From Prunella strophiata (Eukaryota; Chordata; Aves; Passeriformes; Prunellidae), in the NCBI GenBank assembly GCA_036583965.1, contig JAZBQD010000009.1, forward strand, positions 6,594,508-6,658,507: a stretch of DNA of 64,000 bases, given 5' to 3'. Of this stretch, positions 44,173-64,000 are shown in pieces. The notes under the pieces are model-generated. The model searched no databases and was not told the DNA's origin. It saw nothing but the letters and a program-made list of their open reading frames with translations. A program made the position numbers and the translations under genes. Within the stretch, counting starts at the first letter, position 1, and the number at the start of each line of letters is the position of its first letter.

Positions 44173-45174
44173 GGGTGCCACACCTGGCAGCAGGGAGGAA
44201 CCAGCACCGAGTCACAAGTGCCCTCAGAAAAAAGAATTCCTCACCCCCAGGACAGGGCAGAGCCCTGCTGCTGCAGCACACACAGCAAAACTGAATCCAA
44301 GAGCCTCCACACACACTTCCAAGGGCTGTGGAAACAGAGAGCAGAGCTGAAGTGGAACAAAGTTATAGCCAGATCCCCCAGGCCTTCCAGTTCCTACAGG
44401 AAAGATGCTTCAGGCACCTCTTAACCAGGTAAAAAATAAGCTGAAATGAGACAGGGAAGAAAGAGAAGGCAAGCAACTTTCCCAAAGAATTGCTTTGTGA
44501 TTTAACTCCCAGACCACACCACAGCTGGGCTCTTACAGCCCACCCAGCACAGTTCACACAGTTGTAATTCACCCAGCTCACCCCAAACACCCTCAGCTGT
44601 GCTTTGTGTGGCCACATTTGACCAGCACAAGCACTGCAGGACCACAGCTGCTGCTCAAACACACAATTGATTGCCAAGGTCAAACATTTCAGCCTAAACC
44701 TCCCCAAATTCTCAGTGCAAAAAGCGTCACTGTGCTTTCCTCGTGACACCCAGAGGTTTTGGTACCTGCCAGGTACCCCCAGTGACAGCACCCAGAGCAG
44801 GATCACCACCTGTGACACAGCCATCACTGCCCTCTTCACCTCCCTGTGTCCTCAGCCCACTCTGTATTTATAACTCTTATGTAAAGTAAGTCCCAGAAGC
44901 AGCAACTAATCCTGGCACTCTCCGGGTGAAGATATTCTCAGGAGCTCCAAACCACACCAGCACCACAGAGCTGGCACCACTCCCCCTCCCAAATGTCCCC
45001 AGTCAGAGCATTTGGGTGTGGGGAACTCCCTCGGGGTCTTCTGCTCCTGTTTTCCTCTCCCAAACTATCTCAGCCCCGTCTCCCATCCCTGGCCTTGGCA
45101 CCGGGGGGTGAATTATGGGCTCACCCCTCTCCTGGAGACTCTGCCTCGCCACATATGGGGGAACCTCAGTGTGA

Positions 45175-45470
45175 CCTTTCAGTGCTTGAGGGGCAGCCAA
45201 AATAGATGGGACAAGGGGGAACGGCTTTACACTGAAAGAGGAGGATTTAGGTGAGATCCGTGGAGGGAATTCTTTCCTGTGAGGGTGGTGAGACCCTGGC
45301 ACAGGGTGCCCAGAGAAGCTGGGGCAGCTCCATCCCTGGAAGTGTTCAAGGCCAGGCTGGATGGGGGGCTTAGAGCAAGCTGGGATAGTGGAAGGCCCAT
45401 GCCCATGGCACGGGGGTGGAAGTGGATGATTTTCAGTTCCGTTCCAACCCAAAAAACCGTTTTATAGCTC
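45175..45470 (+). mobile_element. CR1 LINE 3' end in CEP164 intron 1
   Basis: Reads as the sense 3' untranslated part of CR1: CCATCCCTGGAAGTGTTCAA, GGCCAGGCTGGATGG, CAAGCTGGGATAGTGGAAGG, and a final GTTCCAACCCAAAAAACCG. It is 5'-truncated and non-coding, between the coding start of CEP164 and its promoter. Confidence 0.88.
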
Positions 45471-45479
45471 CGTGCAAAG

Positions 45480-51928
<6,449 letters not shown>

Positions 51929-54385
51929 TGGCAGAGCGCGGGCGCAGCAGGTGAGGCAGCAGGGCAGGGGACCTGCTCCGGGGGCTGGAGCAGCGTGGGG
52001 AGCTCAGACCCTGTGCCCGGGGCCTGGGCACTCGGTGTCTCCAGGGCCAGCAGCCAGGGGAGCCCCAGGCCCGGGCTCCATTCGTCTGGGACCTGCAGCA
52101 GGAGCGTGGCAGCTGGGCAGTGGGAGAGCTCAGCAACCCCATCCTGGGAGCTGGGGGAAGCTTCTCTGCTCCAGCACCAGGACAGGACCAAGCTCTCCCA
52201 CCCGGCCTTGCCTGGCTTGATGGAGTGATGCTGATGTCCCCCTCCATCCCTGTGCATCCCTTTCCAGCTCGCCCTGCTACGGAAGCTGCCAGCCCAGGCT
52301 CTCTTGTACGGAGCTGTGCTGCAGCTGTGCCTCCCCCTGACTCCCTGCACTGAGCCAGACTCCAGGGATCATCCTGGAGCCATCCAGCCTCGGGCTTTTC
52401 AGAGACAGCCCTGCAGGGCCAGCCTGGGCTGCCCAGACAGGGCTTTCCCTCCCACCCTGCTGCCCTTACACTGCTCATGTTTCCCCTGCATTTTCCTGCC
52501 TTCCCGAGCTGTGCTGCTGCTGCTGCCAGCCCCAGGACTCCCTGCACCCTGCTGGTGCAGGAGCAGGTACCCATCCTCTCCTGGGACAGACAGGAGCAGG
52601 CACCCATCCTCTCCCCACATCACATGGGACGGGAAACTCCCTGCCCTGGCTTCCAGCATCAGCAGTGGCTGCCACGCAGAAGCCAGTGCCAGGAGTGAAG
52701 TTCCCAGCCCTGGCACCGGCTGCTCCCCAGCCCACCCAGCCCTTCGAAAGCCATAGGGGAGCCCGGGCCCCCCCTGCAGCCCGCCCAGCTCACCGCCGGC
52801 ACATCCCACGGCACAGCAGCTCCTCCCTGCTCACTCCACACGCCCAGGCCTGGCTGTGAGACACCCTGGCATCCCGGGGACAGGCGGCAGTTGTGGGAAC
52901 TGCAGCATTTATTGTTTTTTAAACACATGGTTGTATTTATTTTTTTTTTTTTTACAAAGTGTGTCACTGGTAGCACAGCTGCGCGTTGAGAGCGTGTACA
53001 GAGCCGGTCCCACGTGTACAGACCACGGCTGCCTCTCACCTGTACAGTACATCCATATATCTCTATTTTTAATTCTAGTCCTGAAAGCCACTGTTCCAAC
53101 ATTAGGGGTCGGTCCTGTTTTGTTTGGGGTTTTTTTTAATCTTTATACCCTTCTGCTCAGTCCTCAGCCACTGTGGGCACCACGCAGGGCCAGGGCTCAC
53201 ACTGCAGCCACATGTGGTGGGAGCACATGAGGGTGAGGGGCTCCCAGCTGGCTTGAGGAGGGGGTGTAGGGCTGGAGCACGCAGAGCAGTGGCTTACAAG
53301 CCCAAAGGACCCTGAGCATAGAAGGCATCCTCTGTCCTCAGAGAGGATTTTCTGGTTGTGAGGACAGCCCCTCCTCCCCGTGCTGCAGGATCACCGTCCC
53401 TTCCCCAGAGCAGACACCCATGACCTTGCAGGCAGTGGTAGTGCTGTATTCCCTTGCTTCTCTGCCTCCAGCCTGGATAGGAAAGAGCTCAGACACAGAG
53501 ATTCCGCAATTAAAAGGCATCACTCCTCCATGAACAAAGAGGGGATACCTGCAGTGCCAGGGCCGAGCTGGCGGCTGCCCCACGGAGCCACCGGGTGAGG
53601 CAGGGACAGACCGAGGACCCACAGCAATCACCGAGCATAATCACTGTTAACTAAATCCTGCAGCCAAACGTTTCTCTGGGAAGGCAGCGAGGGAGCCAGG
53701 AAACGCAGGCAGAGTAGGAGACCAGCCAGCCCTGCACGGGGCACTGCCACAACAGCCCCCACACTGCCCCTGCTCACCCCCACCGCGCTCTCACAGAGCC
53801 CCCCGGCCCCAGCCTCGCTCCAAACCCCATCCAGCCGCTCCCTGCAAGAGGGCAACGTTCTCCCCCCACCCTCGTGCCTGCCCAGGACCCCCAGGACCCC
53901 AGAGACTCTGTTGTGGACCACTGCCTTAAAACACGCCCCGAGCGTGCGGTCGGAGGAGCCGGCCTGCGGCGGGCTCGGCACCGGGGGCTCCGCTGTGCCC
54001 AGTTCCTGCTGCAGACCGCCAGGAAAGGGGGGGGATTTTTAGAGAGTCCTTGCAAGATTTTCAGTGGTGCTGAGCACCTCGCAATCCCACCGAAATCCAT
54101 GGAGAAAGGGCTGGCGTGCCAGCCCGTGCTTTAGGAGGAAGAACAGGAGAGGGGAATGCAGGAATTGTGCCAGGTTGGTTTATCCCGAGCTGCAGCGCAG
54201 CCGCGTCCGCCCGCTCCCTCCCCGGGGCCCGGTGACAGCAGGGGAGGGGACGGGACAGGACGGGACCATGGGCTGTCACTGGAGGCTCCAGTACTCTGTA
54301 ACCCAGTGTCTATGTAAGAACAATGAATGTTAACACGGTAAATTATTATGACATTAAAATAAATGACCACAAAAAATCAGCTCTT
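51929..54385 (+). terminator. BACE1: BACE1 3' UTR with poly(A) signal at 54358-54363
   Basis: AATAAA at 54358-54363 (ATTAAAATAAATG) is the first clear plus-strand signal after the stop, giving a UTR of about 2.4 kb. A T-run at 52942-52953 and minus-strand AATAAA words at 52913-52908 and 52941-52936 lie within it. Confidence 0.5.
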
Positions 54386-54599
54386 CTTCTGCAACTCGTT
54401 CGCCATGCAAGAGGGGAAAAAGCAGGTGATGAGTGGCAGGGCTGTGGGGGTGGTGAGGCATCCGGTCATGAGGAATGGCCCTAGGGTGGCATCCAAGTGG
54501 GAAGAGGTGGCTGAGGCAGTTCCCAGCAAGCAGGGAACACTGAGCCTCATCTGGAAGAAGCCAGCAAGGCTGTGGACTAAGAAATGAGGAGCTGCAGCA

Positions 54600-54627
54600 A
54601 ATCACTGCATAATATACACACTTTATT
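54600..54627 (-). terminator. RNF214: RNF214 distal poly(A) signal
   Basis: Minus-strand AATAAA at 54627-54622, about 170 bp past the RNF214 stop at 54794-54792. Cleavage would fall about 200 bp from the BACE1 end. Another minus AATAAA at 55391-55386 lies in the last intron and could end a truncated transcript. Confidence 0.55.
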
Positions 54628-54791
54628 TATGAATTTGTATGTTTACAGACTTTCTATACACACATTACCTATATAATAAAAATGTACATGTGTATACATG
54701 ATCGTATAAATATAGAACTGTAGAAATCTTAGAACTGATCCTGTCTATTCACAGCAACTCCTCCCAGGGGCCCACGTTGTCCCAGCAGCCG

Positions 54792-61762
<6,971 letters not shown>

Positions 61763-61899
61763 GGGGGCGGCTGCGGGGCTGGGCCGGGCCGGCGGAGCGG
61801 CACCGGGCGGCACCGGGGGGCACCGAGCGGCACCGGGCGGAGCGCACGACCCGCGCCCCCGCCGCGCCGCCCCTTCCGCCCCGCGCCCCGGCGGATGTG

Positions 61900-61951
61900 A
61901 CGCCGCTGTCAGCGGCACCGGGGTTCCGGCGGCGGCGGCGGCTCATGCCCG
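61900..61951 (+). other. PCSK7: PCSK7 exon 1 (5' UTR)
   Basis: Inferred from the donor at 61951/61952 and the acceptor TTGCAG|CCCGCC at 62869 of the first coding exon. The 5' limit is a guess. An ATG at 61944 opens an upstream frame that overlaps the main start after splicing. Confidence 0.45.
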
Positions 61952-62868
61952 GTGAGCGCTGCGGGGCGGCACCGGCGGGCGGCGGGTCCGGGCGGCGGGA
62001 TGCGCCCCGGGCCGGGCCGCGCTGCCGCCCGGCTCCCCGCGGGCCCGGGCGGGGCTGGCGGAGGGGAGGCGGGGGTGCTCTGCCCGGGGCTGACCTCCGC
62101 GGTGTCCCTGGTGCCGGTGCCCGGCGGCTGCCCCGGGGCGCTGCGCGGTGCCGCTCCCGCGGGCATCGAGGGGCGCTTAAAGCCCGGCTTCTATGGAGAG
62201 GAACGCGGGGCTCGGTGTCCAGCGGCAGCCGCAGCTGGGGAGGTGTATCAGAGGGGAATGACCGGGTCACGGGAGCAAAAGGGCCGGGGGTGGCGAGCTC
62301 CGGGCACGCCCGAGGGAGCGGGAGCTCGGGAGGTGCTTTCCCCGCTCTGCGCTGCCGCGGTTTATGGATTGCGGGTTGAACCGGGGCTCGGTGGTGATTT
62401 CCGCCCGTGCCAGGGAAAAGCAGGCTCCTCCGGCCGTGGGGCAGGTGAGGAACGAGTTCGGCGGGGCTCCTGCAGAAGTGGGACCGGCTCTCGGCTGCCC
62501 ACGGAGCGTGGCGGTGCCCGTGGTGTTTGTTCTGGGGAGCTGCGCGTCGAGAGTTTCTTACCAGTTCCTTATCGGAGGCAAGAGGGGGAAGTGGCTCCTC
62601 CTGCCAGCCCAGCGCGGTGTTTGCTGGCCCGGGGCTGGCACCCAGCAGGCAGGGCAGGGCTGGGATCGATCCCTGCCCAGCCTGGGTGTGCCACCCGTTC
62701 TGAGCCGCTGGGAAGGAGCCGCCTCGGTTGGGATTTCCTGGGAAGGGGATCTGCCATGCAGCGGGTTGGTGGCGAGCCCCGTGGAGCTCTGTGGGACCTT
62801 CAGGTGGCCCTGGCCACCGTGTCCCTTACCAGGAGAGGTTCTCACCAGCTTCACGTGTGCTGTTGCAG

Positions 62869-63895
62869 CCCGCCTGTCTGATGCCGCATTGGAGGCGGGG
62901 GGCGCCGCTATGGAGTGCAGGGATGGAGGCCACGCTCTGCATCCACACGTGCCTTTGGCTCAGCGCTTCCTGGATCCCCCTGGCCTCGCCGGCCGGGCCT
63001 GCCTGCGGCGGGCAGCGCGCTCCGGGCACTGAGGGCCGCCACGGGAAGCTGACGTGGGCGGTCAGCCTGGATGCCCCCGAGGAGGAGCTGGAGCAGCGGG
63101 CAGAGGAGCTGGCCCGGACTGCGGGGCTGGTGAACATGGGCCGTGTCGGGGAGCTCAAGGGCCATTACCTCTTTGCCTACCAGCCCGATGGCCACGCGGC
63201 GACTGAGCACGAAGCCATCAGGAGATCCGTGGACACTTTGTTTGCACAGCACGACAGCGTGCGGTGGCACTCGGAACAGAAGCTCCTGAAGCGCTCCAAG
63301 CGCAGCCTGCACTTTAACGATCCCAAATACCCCCAGCAGTGGCATCTGGTGAGTGGTTTCCCAACTCTTGCTGTGCCTGTGGGCTCAGGCTGTTTGAGTG
63401 GCCACGGGCGAGCTGTCATGCAGGAGGCAGAACAGCCTCTTTCTGTTCTTTGGTGAGGAGGGAGCCCACTGAGAGCTCGCCCTGCCTACCACGTGCTTGC
63501 TGTGATAATGGCAGGAAGCAGCTCCTGCAGCTGGTTGGGCACCGGTGGCACTGGGATGGGCAGAGGGGTTTGGCTGGAGCACGCTGTGCCCCCCATGTCA
63601 TGGCTCCAGCAACTGTTGCTCATTGTCAGCCTGAATCAGTCTCCCCTGACTGTCCTGTGACTCCTTCCCGTGCTGGCCCCATATGGCACATCATACCCAG
63701 TGCACCTGGGAGATCCCCCCAGCGCTGACCCTGTCCCCTCACTGTCCTTTCTGTGCTCAGAACAACCGCAAGAGCCCCGGGAAGGACATCAACGTCACGG
63801 GCGTGTGGGAGCGGAACGTGACGGGGCGCGGCGTGACCGTGGTGGTGGTGGACGACGGCGTGGAGCACACCATCAAGGACATCCAGCCAAACTAC
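62869..63895 (+). CDS. PCSK7: PCSK7 (proprotein convertase 7), first two coding exons, cut by the window edge
   Basis: Subtilisin-like endoprotease of the trans-Golgi that cleaves precursors at basic sites. Exons: 62869-63348 (ATG at 62881) and 63761-63895; the rest lies beyond the window. It shows a hydrophobic signal ([15 protein letters not shown]), a prodomain ([20 protein letters not shown]) and the autocleavage site [11 protein letters not shown] after residue 141, the same number as in human PC7. The catalytic Asp in [10 protein letters not shown] is residue 187, also as in human; this numbering supports 62881 as the start. An in-frame ATG at 62923 has a better Kozak context (GGGATGG) and would still give a signal peptide. 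The sequence after 63895 is intron. Confidence 0.94.
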
Positions 63896-64000
63896 GTGAG
63901 TGCCTGTGCAGGCTGGAGGCAGGGCTGTGTGACAGGAGTGGTGTGAGAGCTCAGGGTCCAGCCTGAGCCATCATCTTGGGCTCAGCCAGGGTGGAAAGTG

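Overview
The window is avian-type nuclear DNA: spliced genes with GT-AG introns, several truncated CR1 retroposons with the typical bird 3' tail, GC-rich promoters and many short tandem arrays. The gene order DSCAML1 - CEP164 - BACE1 - RNF214 - PCSK7 is the same as on human chromosome 11q23.3 (from memory, a chicken chromosome 24-like microchromosome block). The species cannot be read from the sequence.

Layout: (1) 169-8485, plus strand: the last ten coding exons of DSCAML1, from the distal fibronectin III domains through the membrane segment and cytoplasmic tail to a C-terminal PDZ ligand. Its last intron holds an AT-rich stretch with about 510 bp of pure (AT)n and two degenerate arrays. (2) 11722-14594, minus strand: a four-exon small gene that I cannot name, encoding about 111 residues with an N-terminal hydrophobic segment and a C-terminal calmodulin-type IQ motif like that of PCP4. 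(3) 17577-44172, minus strand: about 30 coding exons of CEP164, the distal-appendage protein of the mother centriole, with a non-coding first exon near 45790. (4) 46297-51928, plus strand: all nine coding exons of BACE1. (5) 54792-61762, minus strand: fifteen coding exons of RNF214. (6) 62881 to the right edge, plus strand: the first two coding exons of PCSK7.

CEP164/BACE1 and RNF214/PCSK7 are divergent pairs sharing CpG-rich promoters. BACE1 and RNF214 converge, with poly(A) signals about 260 bp apart. The genes do not form one pathway: DSCAML1 is a neural adhesion receptor, CEP164 a ciliogenesis scaffold, BACE1 and PCSK7 secretory-pathway proteases, and RNF214 a RING E3 ligase.

Points that stand out: the unnamed small IQ gene and an array of donor-site copies beside its exon 2; a 451-bp tandem triplication in CEP164 that copies most of one coding exon and could add 168-nt in-frame cassettes; three apparent single-base frameshifts (two in CEP164, one in BACE1) that splice-phase arithmetic exposes and that are most simply assembly errors; and related CATCCCGG-type decamer arrays at both divergent promoters. 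All exon limits come from reading splice signals, phase and remembered homologues; no alignment was run.
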